Source: Burkholderiales bacterium | Lineage (GTDB): Bacteria; Pseudomonadota; Gammaproteobacteria; Burkholderiales; Burkholderiaceae_F | NCBI GenBank assembly: GCA_016716275.1 | Contig: JADJWR010000003.1 | Coordinates: forward strand, 310,001 to 374,000 | Length of the DNA: 64,000 nucleotides | Direction of reading: 5' to 3' | Part shown: positions 29,211 to 44,657 of the stretch, one piece after another | Layout: each line of letters opens with the position of its first letter | Numbering within the stretch: position 1 is the stretch's first letter | Notes under the pieces: generated by a model | Seen by the model: only the letters and a program-made list of their open reading frames with translations | What the model was told of the DNA's origin: nothing | Database searches by the model: none | Translations under genes and position numbers: made by a program

Positions 29211-30513
29211 CCGGGCGGCGTGGCAGGACGACCTCGGCGCGCAGGCCGCCGAGCGGTGAATCGTCGAGGCGCACCGTGGCGGCGTGGCGCTCGGCGATCG
29301 CGCGGACGATCGCCAGCCCGAGGCCGCTGCCGACCGTGCCTTCGCCGCTGCGGCGATAGAAGCGGTCGAACACCCTTGCCCGCTCCGCCGCCGGGATTCC
29401 CGGCCCGCTGTCGTCGACGCGCAGGATCACGCCATCATCGCCGGCGGCCACCTGCACGCGGACGCGGCCGTTGCGTCCGGCGTGCCGGACCGCGTTGTCG
29501 ACCAGGTTGCGCGCCAGGATGCGCAGCGCCGCGGCATCGGCGCGCGCCTGCTGCAGCGGCGGCGCATAGAGCTCGAGCTCGACGCCGCTGGCCACTGCCA
29601 GGGCGATCGCATCGGCGGTCGCCTGGCGCACCGGCTCGACCACGTCGGTGTCCTGCAGCGCGCTGTCGGCACCGCCCGGCTCGGCGCGCGCCAGCGCCAG
29701 CAGTTGCTCGACCAGCCGCTGCATCCGCTCGGTGCCCTGGCCGAGTTCCTGCAGTGCCTGGGCGCGGGCGCTGTCGTCGGGCGCCCGGCGGACGAGGTCG
29801 ACCTGCAGCTTCAGCGCGGTCAGCGGCGAGCGCAGTTCGTGCGCCGCATCGGCGACGAAGGCGCGCTGGGCGTCGAGCGAGCCGCGCAGCCGGTCAAGCA
29901 GCGCGTTCAGCGCGCTGCCCAGCGGGGCCAGCTCGGCCGGCAGTCCGGCCAGCGGCAGCGGCGTCATCGACTCGGCATCGCGGGCGCGGACCGCGGCGAC
30001 CAGGTTGCGCAGCGGCGCCAGCGACACGCCGAGCAGCCACCACACGGCAAGCGCGATCAGCGGCGCGGCGATCGCCAGCGGCGCGACGCTGCGCCAGGCC
30101 GCCGCGGCAGCCAGCCGCTGGCGCACCGACAACGGCTGCGCCACCTGGATCACCCGGCCGCGAGAGGAGGTGCTGAAGACCCGCCAGCGGCGGCCGTCGA
30201 AGTCGACGTCGGCGAAACCGAGCACCGCCGATCGCAGCAGGCCGGGCCGGCGATGCGAGGAGTAGCTGACCGCGCCGTCGCCGGTCCACACCTGCACCAC
30301 GTAGTCGAAGGTCGGATCCTCGAGGGCGGCGCGCTCGGCCTCGGCGATCGCCCCCTGGTCGCGCAGCGACAGCGCCATCTGCCGCAGCTGGTAGTCGAAG
30401 ATGGCGTCGGTCTCGGCGAGCACGCTGCGGTAGCTGACCGTGCCGACCACCGCCGCCGCCGCCGCGGCCAGCGACAGCAGGAACAGCAGCAGGCGGCCAC
30501 GCAGCGAGCTCAC
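29206..30513 (-). CDS. Sensor histidine kinase, QseC/TctE-like
   Basis: A 435-residue inner-membrane kinase. TM1 spans about residues 7-27, followed by a periplasmic sensor region of about 110 residues. TM2 lies near 143-163, then a HAMP segment (LAPLRNLVAAVRARDAESMTPLP). HisKA follows with AHELRSPLTALKLQ (phospho-His225), and HATPase_c with the N-box LARNLVDNAVRHAG and G-boxes VDDSGPGIP and GSGLGLAIV. The short periplasmic domain with SLRDQGAIAE and the PLPLAGLPAELAPLGSALN linker resemble QseC/TctE proteins. The start is GTG and overlaps the stop of the response regulator gene (GTGA), so the pair is translationally coupled. The stimulus is unknown. Confidence 0.92.
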   Translation of the reverse strand: MSSLRGRLLLFLLSLAAAAAAVVGTVSYRSVLAETDAIFDYQLRQMALSLRDQGAIAEAERAALEDPTFDYVVQVWTGDGAVSYSSHRRPGLLRSAVLGFADVDFDGRRWRVFSTSSRGRVIQVAQPLSVRQRLAAAAAWRSVAPLAIAAPLIALAVWWLLGVSLAPLRNLVAAVRARDAESMTPLPLAGLPAELAPLGSALNALLDRLRGSLDAQRAFVADAAHELRSPLTALKLQVDLVRRAPDDSARAQALQELGQGTERMQRLVEQLLALARAEPGGADSALQDTDVVEPVRQATADAIALAVASGVELELYAPPLQQARADAAALRILARNLVDNAVRHAGRNGRVRVQVAAGDDGVILRVDDSGPGIPAAERARVFDRFYRRSGEGTVGSGLGLAIVRAIAERHAATVRLDDSPLGGLRAEVVLPRRPA

Positions 30514-31181
30514 GCCGGCGACTTCGGCGGGCCGACGTAGTAGCCGACGCCGCGCACGGTGTGGATGAAGCCGTCGCCGAGCTTGCGGCGCAGCTGGTGC
30601 ACGTACACCGAGATCGCGTTGCTCTCCAGCTCCTCGCCCCAGCCGTACAGCCGGTCCTCGAGCTGGGCGCGCGACAGGATCGCGCCCGGGCGCAGCATCA
30701 GCGCCTCGAGTACCGCGTACTCGCGGGCCGACAGCGCCAGCGGCACGCCGTCGCGCCTGACCTCGCGGGTGGCCGGATCGAGCGTCACGTTCTCGACCGT
30801 CAGCGCCGGCTCGGCGCGGCCGGCGTGGCGGCGCAGCACGGCGCGGATGCGCGCCAGCAGCTCGTCGAGCTCGAACGGCTTGACGATGTAGTCGTCGGCG
30901 CCTTCGTCGAGGCCGCGCACCCGGCTGGCCAGCGTGTCGCGGGCGGTCACCACGATCACCGGCGTGCGGTCGCCGCGCGCGCGCAGCGCCTGCAGCACCT
31001 CGATGCCGTCGCGGCCCGGCAGGCCGAGGTCGAGCAGCGCCAGGTCGAAGCGCTCGGACGACATCGTGGAGTCGGCGGCGCGGCCGTCGCGCACCCAGTC
31101 GACAGCGAAGCCGGCCTGGCGCAGCGCGCCGCGCAGGCTCTCGCCGATCATCCGGTCGTCCTCGACGAGCAGCAGTCGCAT
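30510..31181 (-). CDS. OmpR-family response regulator, QseB/PmrA-like
   Basis: A 223-residue response regulator. The receiver domain has the acidic pair in LVEDDRMIG, phosphoacceptor D51 in LALLDLGLPGRDG and K in DYIVKPFELDELLARIRA. The winged-helix domain shows LSAREYAVLEALMLRPGAILSR, the recognition helix SNAISVYVHQLRRKLG and the C-terminal IHTVRGVGYYV. QseB/PmrA-type proteins bind tandem half-sites separated by 11 bp, and such repeats occur 56-72 nt upstream of this gene and upstream of the degP-like gene. That suggests autoregulation plus control of degP, and possibly of the divergent decarboxylase. Confidence 0.94.
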   Translation of the reverse strand: MRLLLVEDDRMIGESLRGALRQAGFAVDWVRDGRAADSTMSSERFDLALLDLGLPGRDGIEVLQALRARGDRTPVIVVTARDTLASRVRGLDEGADDYIVKPFELDELLARIRAVLRRHAGRAEPALTVENVTLDPATREVRRDGVPLALSAREYAVLEALMLRPGAILSRAQLEDRLYGWGEELESNAISVYVHQLRRKLGDGFIHTVRGVGYYVGPPKSPA

Positions 31182-31236
31182 GGGCAGGCCGACGCGCCGC
31201 GCGCGTTCTGGTGGGCCGCCATTGTGCCCGCGGCAC

Positions 31237-31253
31237 GTTAGGCCGGCGTTAGG
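31237..31253. promoter_or_regulatory. 11-bp-spaced response-regulator box in the regulator/decarboxylase divergent promoter
   Basis: Two identical GTTAGG half-sites start at 31237 and 31248 (CCTAAC-N5-CCTAAC on the other strand). They lie 56 nt upstream of the response regulator ATG. On the plus strand they sit just before a -10-like GATAAT (31257-31262) and 39 bp before the decarboxylase ATG, so they cover its -35 region. The arrangement allows one bound regulator to act on both genes. Confidence 0.6.
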
Positions 31254-31291
31254 ACCGATAATCCGGCCCTCGAGGCCGCCGGCTGCCGACC

Positions 31292-33550
31292 ATGCTCACG
31301 CGATTCCGCTTCCCGATCGTCATCATCGACGAGGACTTCCGCTCGGAAAACGCCAGCGGGCTGGGGGTGCGCGCACTGGCCAAGGCGATCGAGGGCGAGG
31401 GCGTCGAGGTGATAGGCGTCACCAGCTTCGGCGACCTGTCGAGCTTCGCCCAGCAGCAGAGCCGCGCCTCGGCCTTCATCGTGTCGATCGACGACGAGGA
31501 GTTCAACGTCGGCGGCAACGACGAGGTCAACCCGGCGCTGCACCGGCTGCGCCAGTTCGTGGCCGAGATCCGCCGGCGCAACGCCGACATCCCGATCTTC
31601 CTGTACGGCGAGACGCGCACCTCGCGGCACATCCCGAACGACGTGCTGCGCGAGCTGCACGGCTTCATCCACATGTTCGAGGACACGCCGGAGTTCGTCG
31701 CCCGCTACATCGTGCGCGAATCGCGCGCCTACCTCGACGCGCTGGCGCCGCCGTTCTTCCGCGCGCTGACCCACTACGCGCAGGACGGCTCCTACTCGTG
31801 GCACTGCCCGGGGCACTCGGGCGGCGTGGCGTTCCTGAAGAGCCCGGTCGGGCAGATGTTCCACCAGTTCTTCGGCGAGAACCTGCTGCGCGCCGACGTG
31901 TGCAATGCGGTCGAGGAGCTCGGCCAGCTGCTCGACCATACCGGCCCGGTGGCGGCCAGCGAGCGCAACGCCGCCCGCATCTTCGGCTGCGACCAGCTGT
32001 TCTTCGTCACCAACGGCACCTCGACCGCCAACAAGATCGTCTGGCACTACATGGTGGCGCCGGGCGACGTGGTGGTGGTCGACCGCAACTGCCACAAGAG
32101 CGTGCTGCACGCGATCATCATGACCGGCGCCATTCCGGTGTTCCTGATGCCGACACGCAACCACTACGGCATCATCGGCCCGATCCCGAAGAGCGAGTTC
32201 GAGCCGGAGTCGATCCGCCGCAAGATCGCCGCCCACCCGCTGATCGACGGTGACCCGGGCAGGCCGCGCGTGCTGACCATCACGCAGAGCACCTACGACG
32301 GCATCGTCTACAACGTCGAGACCATCAAGAGTCTCCTCGACGGCGTGATCGACACGCTGCACTTCGACGAGGCCTGGCTGCCGCACGCTGCCTTCCACGG
32401 CTTCTACCGCGACATGCACGCGATAGGCAGCGGGCGGCCGCGCAACCGGCAGTCGATGATCTTCGCCACCCAGTCGACCCACAAGCTGCTGGCCGGGCTG
32501 TCGCAGGCCTCGCAGATCCTGGTGCAGGACTCGGAGGCCGAGAAGCTCGACAGCTTCCAGTTCAACGAGGCGTACCACATGCACGTGTCGACCTCGCCGC
32601 AGTACGCCATCATCGCCAGCTGCGACGTCGCCGCGGCGATGATGGAGCCGCCCGGCGGCAAGGCGCTGGTCGAGGAGTCGATCGACGAGGCGCTCGACTT
32701 CCGCCGCGCCATGCGCAAGGTCGACGCCGAGCTCGGCGAGTCGTGGTGGTTCAAGGTGTGGGGGCCGGAGAAGCTGGCCGAGGAGGGCATGGGCCGGCGC
32801 GAGGACTGGTTGCTGAAGACCGGCGACAAGTGGCACGGCTTCGGCAGGGTGGCGCCGGGCTTCAACATGCTCGACCCGATCAAGGCGACCATCATCACGC
32901 CGGGCCTCGCCCTCAACGGCTCCTTCACCGATCCCGGCATCCCGGCGTCGATCGTCACCAAGTACCTGGCCGAGCACGGCATCATCGTCGAGAAGACCGG
33001 GCTGTACTCGTTCTTCATCATGTTCACCATCGGCATCACCAAGGGCCGCTGGAACACCATGGTCACCGAGCTGCAGCAGTTCAAGGACGACTACGACAAC
33101 AACCAGCCGCTGTGGCGGGTGATGCCGGAGTTCCTGCGCGCCCACCCGGCCTACGAAAGCAAGGGCCTGCGCGAGCTGTGCGACGAGATCCACGCCGTCT
33201 ACCGCGACAACGACGTCGCCCGGCTGACCACCGAGATGTACCTGTCGGAGATGGTGCCGGCGATGACGCCGGCGGCCGCCTACGCGAAGATGACCCACTG
33301 GGAGGTCGAGCGGGTGCCGATCGACGCGCTCGAGGGCCGCGTCTCGGCGGTGCTGCTGACGCCGTATCCGCCCGGCATCCCGCTGCTGATCCCCGGCGAG
33401 CGGGTGAACAGCAGCATCGTCAACTACCTGAAGTTCGCGCGCGAGTTCAACCGCCGCTTCCCCGGCTTCGAGACCGACATCCACGGCCTGGTGAAGCAGA
33501 GAAACGGCGGTGCGGTCGAGTATTTCCTGGACTGCGTGCGAACGTCTTGA
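31292..33550 (+). CDS. Biodegradative-type arginine/lysine/ornithine decarboxylase
   Basis: A 752-residue PLP enzyme of the large fold-I (class III) amino-acid decarboxylase family. It has the N-terminal receiver-like wing domain (PIVIIDEDFRSENASGLGVR), PLP-domain motifs SWHCPGHSGGVAFLKSPVG and NGTSTANKIVWH, HFDEAW, and Schiff-base Lys398 in STHKLLAGLSQAS. Members such as AdiA, LdcI/CadA and SpeF make agmatine, cadaverine or putrescine and consume protons in acid resistance. Overall pattern is closest to the arginine/lysine type, but I cannot settle the substrate by eye. No antiporter gene adjoins it. It is divergent from the two-component pair across a shared putative operator. Confidence 0.93.
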   Translation: MLTRFRFPIVIIDEDFRSENASGLGVRALAKAIEGEGVEVIGVTSFGDLSSFAQQQSRASAFIVSIDDEEFNVGGNDEVNPALHRLRQFVAEIRRRNADIPIFLYGETRTSRHIPNDVLRELHGFIHMFEDTPEFVARYIVRESRAYLDALAPPFFRALTHYAQDGSYSWHCPGHSGGVAFLKSPVGQMFHQFFGENLLRADVCNAVEELGQLLDHTGPVAASERNAARIFGCDQLFFVTNGTSTANKIVWHYMVAPGDVVVVDRNCHKSVLHAIIMTGAIPVFLMPTRNHYGIIGPIPKSEFEPESIRRKIAAHPLIDGDPGRPRVLTITQSTYDGIVYNVETIKSLLDGVIDTLHFDEAWLPHAAFHGFYRDMHAIGSGRPRNRQSMIFATQSTHKLLAGLSQASQILVQDSEAEKLDSFQFNEAYHMHVSTSPQYAIIASCDVAAAMMEPPGGKALVEESIDEALDFRRAMRKVDAELGESWWFKVWGPEKLAEEGMGRREDWLLKTGDKWHGFGRVAPGFNMLDPIKATIITPGLALNGSFTDPGIPASIVTKYLAEHGIIVEKTGLYSFFIMFTIGITKGRWNTMVTELQQFKDDYDNNQPLWRVMPEFLRAHPAYESKGLRELCDEIHAVYRDNDVARLTTEMYLSEMVPAMTPAAAYAKMTHWEVERVPIDALEGRVSAVLLTPYPPGIPLLIPGERVNSSIVNYLKFAREFNRRFPGFETDIHGLVKQRNGGAVEYFLDCVRTS

Positions 33551-33612
33551 GCCGCCGCATTCGGCACCGCTTCTTGCCGCCAGCGGCGGCGCCCGGACAC
33601 GCAAGGATCTCC

Positions 33613-34458
33613 ATGAGAAGTCTGCTTCGCCTCGCTGCGCTCGTGCTGCCGCTGCTGACGCTTGCTGGCGTGCAGGCGCAGGACAAGCCGCCGATCAACG
33701 CCGGTCCGTACGTGCCGTCGCCCGACAGCGCGGTCTCCGCGATGCTGCGCGAGGCGCAGGTCGGGCCGGACGACTTCCTGATCGACCTCGGCTCCGGCGA
33801 CGGCAAGATCGTACGCACGGCGGCCAAGGTGTTCGGTGCGCGCGGGCTGGGCGTCGAGATCCAGGAGCCGCTGGTCGCGCTGTCGAACGAACTTGCCAAG
33901 AAGGAAGGCACGGCCGACCGCGTCAGCTTCGTCAGGCAGGATCTGTTCAAGACCGACCTGTCGCCGGCCACCGTCGTCACCCTGTACCTGCTGCCGCACA
34001 CGGTGAACCTGCTGCGCGCCAAGCTGCTCGACGAACTGCGGCCGGGCGCCCGCGTGGTCGCGCACGACTACGGGCTGGCAGGCTGGCTGCCGCAGAAGGT
34101 GGTCGAGCTGGAGGATCCGGAGAAGGTCGCCATCAGCGGCGTCGCGCGCACCGTCATCTACCTGTACGTGGTGCCGGCGAAGGTCGCCGGCACCTGGAGC
34201 GTGTCGGTGCCGCCGACCGTGGCGAAAGGTCCGATGCGGCTCGAGCTGACGCAGCAGCTGACCAGCATCGCCGGCGAGGCGCTGATCGACGGCAAGACGG
34301 TGCCGCTGGCCGACGCCCGCCTGGTCGGCGACGAAATCTCGTTCGACCTGCCGGGCCGCGACGCGGTGTTCCGCGGCAAGGTGCGCGGCAGGACCATCGA
34401 AGGTTCGGTCGAATCGGCCGGCGTGCGGGCGCCTTGGCGGGCGACGCTGGGCCGCTGA
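33613..34458 (+). CDS. SAM-methyltransferase-fold protein with signal peptide
   Basis: A 281-residue protein with a clear N-terminal signal sequence (MRSLLRLAALVLPLLTLAGVQA, cleavage likely after VQA). A class I methyltransferase core follows: VGPDDFLIDLGSGDGKIV (motif I), GARGLGVEIQ (motif II acidic residue), VSFVRQDLFKTDL and TLYLLPHTVNLLRAKL. The last third (from about residue 195) is a small beta-rich domain, GTWSVSVPPTVAKGPMRLEL onward. SAM-binding residues look intact, yet export would place it where SAM is not normally available. The true start could be internal and cytosolic, although the signal sequence is convincing. It follows the decarboxylase by 62 nt on the same strand. The function is unknown. 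Confidence 0.82.
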   Translation: MRSLLRLAALVLPLLTLAGVQAQDKPPINAGPYVPSPDSAVSAMLREAQVGPDDFLIDLGSGDGKIVRTAAKVFGARGLGVEIQEPLVALSNELAKKEGTADRVSFVRQDLFKTDLSPATVVTLYLLPHTVNLLRAKLLDELRPGARVVAHDYGLAGWLPQKVVELEDPEKVAISGVARTVIYLYVVPAKVAGTWSVSVPPTVAKGPMRLELTQQLTSIAGEALIDGKTVPLADARLVGDEISFDLPGRDAVFRGKVRGRTIEGSVESAGVRAPWRATLGR

Positions 34459-34476
34459 GCCGCCCGTCCGGAGCGG

Positions 34477-35580
34477 TCAGCCCGCGGTCGAGTCCGGTGT
34501 ACCTGACTGCCAGCGACCGTCGGCCTGCAGCCGCTCGATGTCCGCCGGCAGCATGGCGAATTCGGTCAGCGACTTGGTGACGATCGCGTTCGCTGACGCC
34601 GGCCGCGGCGGCAGCCTGTGCCCGGTGAATGCCTCGATCAGCATGCCGAGTTCGTCGAAGCCCAGGTGCAGCCGCGCCGTGGTGCCGCCGGTGAGCCGGC
34701 CGTTCAGTTCGTAGACGTTGAAGACGCCGCTGCCGTCGCGGCGGCCCTGCAGGTTCAGCGCGCCGACCCAGCCTGCGGCGGCGAAGGCCTCGGCGTAGCG
34801 GCGCGCGACGTCGTCGACGCCGCGCTCGTCGAGCCGCCAGGTCCGCTCGAGGCGGCCCATCACCAGCTCGACCACCGTGCACAGCAGGCCGCGGATCCGG
34901 CGGTCCGGGCCGATCACGGCCTGGCAGGCGATCTGCTGCAGCGCCGGCGCGTGGAACAGCGGCGTGCCGTCGCGGGCCAGCTCGCGCCAGCTCGTCAGTC
35001 CCGCCTCGGGCTCGAGATAGGGCTGCAGCAGATAGTCCGGCAGCGCGGCGAAGGCCGCCAGTTGCCGCTCGTCGTAGACGATGCGCACGCCGCGCGAGCC
35101 GTTGCCCCGCCGCGGCTTGGCGACCAGCGGATAGCCGTGCCTGGCGAGCAGGTGCCCGATCGCCGCCGCGTCGTCTGCAGGCGCGCTGTCGGCGTAAGGC
35201 AGCGCGTGCGCGCCGGCGAACTCGCGGCTGGCCCACTTGTCGCCGAGGATGCGGGCGAGCCGGCTCGGTCCGACCGGAATCGCCGGGGCCAGCTGCGGCC
35301 GGGCTTCCTTGAACTGCGCCAGCGCCAGCACGTCGTCGTCGCGCCCAGGCAGGACGAGGTCGGGCCGCTCGTCGCCAAGCACCGACGACAGCCGTGCCAG
35401 GTAGGCGTCGCCGCTGGCCGCCGGCGGCGCCAGGTAGGCGCGATCGCAGCGGAAGTTGCTCGCCGCGTCCGCCGTGCTGTTGATGCCGACGACCTCGATG
35501 CCGTCGCGCCGCCCGTGCAGGCTGTCGAGGATGTTCTGGCCGACCAGGCTGCCGACGCTGGAGATGACGATGCGGATCAT
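34477..35580 (-). CDS. ATP-grasp family protein, CarB-like
   Basis: A 367-residue ATP-grasp ligase-type protein. The N-terminal pre-ATP-grasp Rossmann domain opens MIRIVISSVGSLVGQNILDS and contains VGINSTADAASNFRCDRAY. The ATP-grasp core shows YPLVAKPRRGNGSRGV (nucleotide-binding Lys and Gly loop), DYLLQPYL and the metal-binding strand VYELNGRLTGGT. Such proteins join a carboxylate, activated as acyl-phosphate, to an amine or thiol; CarB- and PylC-like relatives are the closest in pattern. The substrate is not predictable. It is the last gene on the minus strand after the receiver-cyclase, 62 nt away, so it may be co-transcribed with the phosphorelay genes. Confidence 0.85.
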   Translation of the reverse strand: MIRIVISSVGSLVGQNILDSLHGRRDGIEVVGINSTADAASNFRCDRAYLAPPAASGDAYLARLSSVLGDERPDLVLPGRDDDVLALAQFKEARPQLAPAIPVGPSRLARILGDKWASREFAGAHALPYADSAPADDAAAIGHLLARHGYPLVAKPRRGNGSRGVRIVYDERQLAAFAALPDYLLQPYLEPEAGLTSWRELARDGTPLFHAPALQQIACQAVIGPDRRIRGLLCTVVELVMGRLERTWRLDERGVDDVARRYAEAFAAAGWVGALNLQGRRDGSGVFNVYELNGRLTGGTTARLHLGFDELGMLIEAFTGHRLPPRPASANAIVTKSLTEFAMLPADIERLQADGRWQSGTPDSTAG

Positions 35581-35642
35581 CGTGCGGTCGCCGCGCTCTG
35601 CGGGTGCCGATCCCTGGTCGCTCTTGGCGCGGTCCGCGCCGC

Positions 35643-36686
35643 CTACAGGCTCTGCGCGCAGTCGACCGAGAACAGCTCGACCGCCGAGGCGATGCCCTTC
35701 AGCGCCACCGGCTCGAGCACCTCGACCTGCACGTCGGGCGGCAGCGCCTGCAGCGTCGCCTGGTCGATCAGGATGGTTCGCCCGGCGACCTTGGTGTGCC
35801 CCTCCAGTCGCGCCGCCAGGTTGACGGTATCGCCAACGCAGGTGTAGGTGGCGCGGCTCTGCGTGCCGGTGTAGCCGGCGATCATCTCGCCGGAGGCGAT
35901 GCCGACGCCGATGCGGATCGGCGCCTTGCGCGCGGCGCTGCGATCGACGTTCAGCAGCTCGATCATCTCGATCATCTCCAGCGCCGCGCGCACCGCGGCC
36001 AGTGGCGCGTCGGCGAGCGGCAGCGGCGCGCCGAACACCGCCATCAGGCCGTCGCCGATCATCTGGTTGACCACGCCGCCGTGGCCGCTGATCGCATCGA
36101 ACATCAGCGTGTAGTAGGTGTTGAGCAGCTCGATCGTCTCGTCCGGCGGCTGGCTGGCGCACAGCGAGGTGAAACCGCGGATGTCGGAGAACATCACCGT
36201 CGCCTCGACGTGCTTGCCGCCGAGAGCGAAGCCCGACTGCTGCAGGTCCTGCGCCACCTCCGAGGTGGCGAAGCGGCGCACCAGCTCGCGCTGCGCATCG
36301 CGCAGGCGCTTCTTCTCGAGGCTGGAATTGACGCGCGCCTTCAGCAGCACCGGGTTGACCGGCTTGTGCAGGTAGTCGTCGGCGCCCAGTTCGATGCAGC
36401 GTACGACGGCATCGAGTCCCTCGACCGCCGAGGTGACGATCACCGGCAGGTCGTGCAGCCGCGAATTGCCAAGCAGCCGCTCGAGCACCTGGAAGCCGTC
36501 CATCTCGGGCATCGCGATGTCGAGCAGCATCAGGTCGAACGGCTCGTGCTCCAGCATCTCGAGCGCCACCCGGCCGTTCTCGGCGCCGCTGGCGCGGTGA
36601 CCCATCAGCTCGAGGCTGCGGATCAGCAGCAGGCGGTTGACCTTGTTGTCGTCGGCCACCAGCAGGCGGGCGCCGCTCTCAGCCAC
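35643..36686 (-). CDS. Response regulator with class III adenylate/guanylate cyclase domain
   Basis: A 347-residue two-domain output protein. The receiver domain (about residues 7-122) has LVADDNKVN, phosphoacceptor D56 in LMLLDIAMPEMDG and K in DYLHKPVNP. A short helical linker (EKKRLRDAQRELVRRF) leads to a class III nucleotide cyclase domain from about residue 160, with TVMFSDIRGFTSL and MIGDGLMAVFGAPLP (the two metal-binding Asp) and CVGDTVNLAARLEG. Phosphorylation probably switches cAMP (or cGMP) synthesis. The start is GTG, overlapping the HPt gene stop by 8 nt. With the upstream kinase and HPt it forms a complete phosphorelay. Confidence 0.92.
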   Translation of the reverse strand: MAESGARLLVADDNKVNRLLLIRSLELMGHRASGAENGRVALEMLEHEPFDLMLLDIAMPEMDGFQVLERLLGNSRLHDLPVIVTSAVEGLDAVVRCIELGADDYLHKPVNPVLLKARVNSSLEKKRLRDAQRELVRRFATSEVAQDLQQSGFALGGKHVEATVMFSDIRGFTSLCASQPPDETIELLNTYYTLMFDAISGHGGVVNQMIGDGLMAVFGAPLPLADAPLAAVRAALEMIEMIELLNVDRSAARKAPIRIGVGIASGEMIAGYTGTQSRATYTCVGDTVNLAARLEGHTKVAGRTILIDQATLQALPPDVQVEVLEPVALKGIASAVELFSVDCAQSL

Positions 36687-37023
36687 GGGCCAGCTCCTTC
36701 AGCACTGCCGCCGCATCGGCATAGGCGGCGTCGACCGCGGCAATCGCCTCGGCGTCGCGCGCCGGGTCGGCGTCCAGTCCCGCCAGCTCGAGCGCGCGGG
36801 CCAGCCGGCCAAGCGTGGTCGCGCCGAAGGTCATGCCGTTCGACTTCAGCGAGTGCGCCGCGCGGCGGAAGCGCTCGCCGTCAGTGGCCGCGCGGGCGGC
36901 GCGCAGTTCCGCCAGCATCGCCGGCGCCTCGGCGAGAAACGTGTCGACCAGCTCGGCCACGAACTCGGCACCCGCCGTGTCCTGCAGTTCGCGAAAGACG
37001 GCCAGATCGATGGCGTCGCGCAT
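36679..37023 (-). CDS. Stand-alone HPt phosphotransfer protein
   Basis: A 114-residue helical HPt protein with the signature RRAAHSLKSNGMTFGATTLGRL, in which His57 is the phosphate carrier. Its N-terminal part (FRELQDTAGAEFVAELVDTFLAEAP) is also typical. I use the ATG giving MRDAIDLAV; a GTG one codon upstream is equally possible. The gene starts 4 nt after the hybrid kinase stop and overlaps the receiver-cyclase gene at its end. This placement makes it the natural bridge from the kinase receivers to the cyclase receiver. Confidence 0.9.
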   Translation of the reverse strand: MRDAIDLAVFRELQDTAGAEFVAELVDTFLAEAPAMLAELRAARAATDGERFRRAAHSLKSNGMTFGATTLGRLARALELAGLDADPARDAEAIAAVDAAYADAAAVLKELARG

Positions 37024-37027
37024 CACC

Positions 37028-43858
<6,831 letters not shown>

Positions 43859-44029
43859 CCGCCTCCCTCGCTGGAGCAGAGCTTTGGCTGGGAATCAGCC
43901 GGCAGAGGATGGTACACACCCAGGTCGGCAGCGGGCGGACAGCCACCCGTGCGCGCCGGCGGCGCAGCCGATACAGTCGCGCCTTGCCCGGCGCTTTGTG
44001 CCGTCGGCGCAGGCGAGAGGAATCGATCG

Positions 44030-44434
44030 ATGACGGAAGCGCTGACCGGCTTCGCCGCCCTTGCGGTATTCGGCTTCATCGTGGCCTTCGGGCTGCTGAT
44101 GCTGTTCATGGCGCTGGTGCAGCCGATCTGGTGCGTCATCGACTGCGCGATCGACCGCGGGCGCGGCGCCGCCGGCAAGGTCGTCTGGGTCGTCCTGCTG
44201 ATCCTGCTGTGGGGCGTGGCCAACTGGTTCTACGGCGCGTTCGCCGCCGCCAACGCCACCCTGCGGTGGCTGACGCGGCTGGCATGGGCGTTCGCCATCG
44301 TGCTGCTGATCGCATTCGTGGCGATGTTCAGCATGCACGGCGAGTTCCGCCAGGGCATCGAGAAGGAGTGGCGCGACTACCGTGGCCTGCTGGTCCAGGA
44401 CTCGCCGCTGCGCCGGCCGGGGGCGACCGCATGA
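44030..44434 (+). CDS. Small membrane protein of unknown function
   Basis: A 134-residue protein with three predicted transmembrane helices, about residues 10-37 (VFGFIVAFGLLMLFMALVQP), 50-72 (VVWVVLLILLWGVANWFYGA) and 83-103 (LAWAFAIVLLIAFVAMF). A charged C-terminal tail follows (EFRQGIEKEWRDYRGLL). I do not recognise the family. The ATG is preceded by GGCGAGAGGA. It is divergent from the giant kinase gene across 171 bp and precedes the glycine riboswitch by about 30 nt. It is not obviously related to glycine metabolism, since the riboswitch controls only what lies downstream. Confidence 0.7.
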   Translation: MTEALTGFAALAVFGFIVAFGLLMLFMALVQPIWCVIDCAIDRGRGAAGKVVWVVLLILLWGVANWFYGAFAAANATLRWLTRLAWAFAIVLLIAFVAMFSMHGEFRQGIEKEWRDYRGLLVQDSPLRRPGATA

Positions 44435-44473
44435 GGTCGGGGTAAACTGGCGCTTCGCTGATGTAGGTCGTAG

Positions 44474-44657
44474 CGGGAGAGTGCATCCGCATGCGGATGC
44501 CGCCGAAGGCGCAATCTCACCCGGAATCGCTCAGGTTCAAGAACCGCTTCGTCACCGGCGACTCTGGAGAGACCGCGGCCGCAAGGCGCGCGGCGCCGAA
44601 GGGGCAGGGGCGCATCGACACCGCGGCTCCCGAACTCTCAGGCAAAAGGACAGAGGG
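44474..44657 (+). promoter_or_regulatory. Tandem glycine riboswitch upstream of gcvTHP
   Basis: Two consecutive glycine aptamers are visible. Aptamer 1 has GGGAGAG (44475-44481), GCCGAAGGCGCAATC near 44502-44516 and the 3' conserved CGCTCAGGTTCAAGAACCGC at 44528-44547. Aptamer 2 has TCTGGAGAGACC (44563-44574), GCCGAAGGGGCAG near 44595-44607 and CTCTCAGGCAAAAGGACAGA at 44635-44654. A terminator hairpin with six T follows at once, before the gcvT ATG at 44712. Family knowledge says glycine binding prevents termination and switches gcv expression on. Confidence 0.95.
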
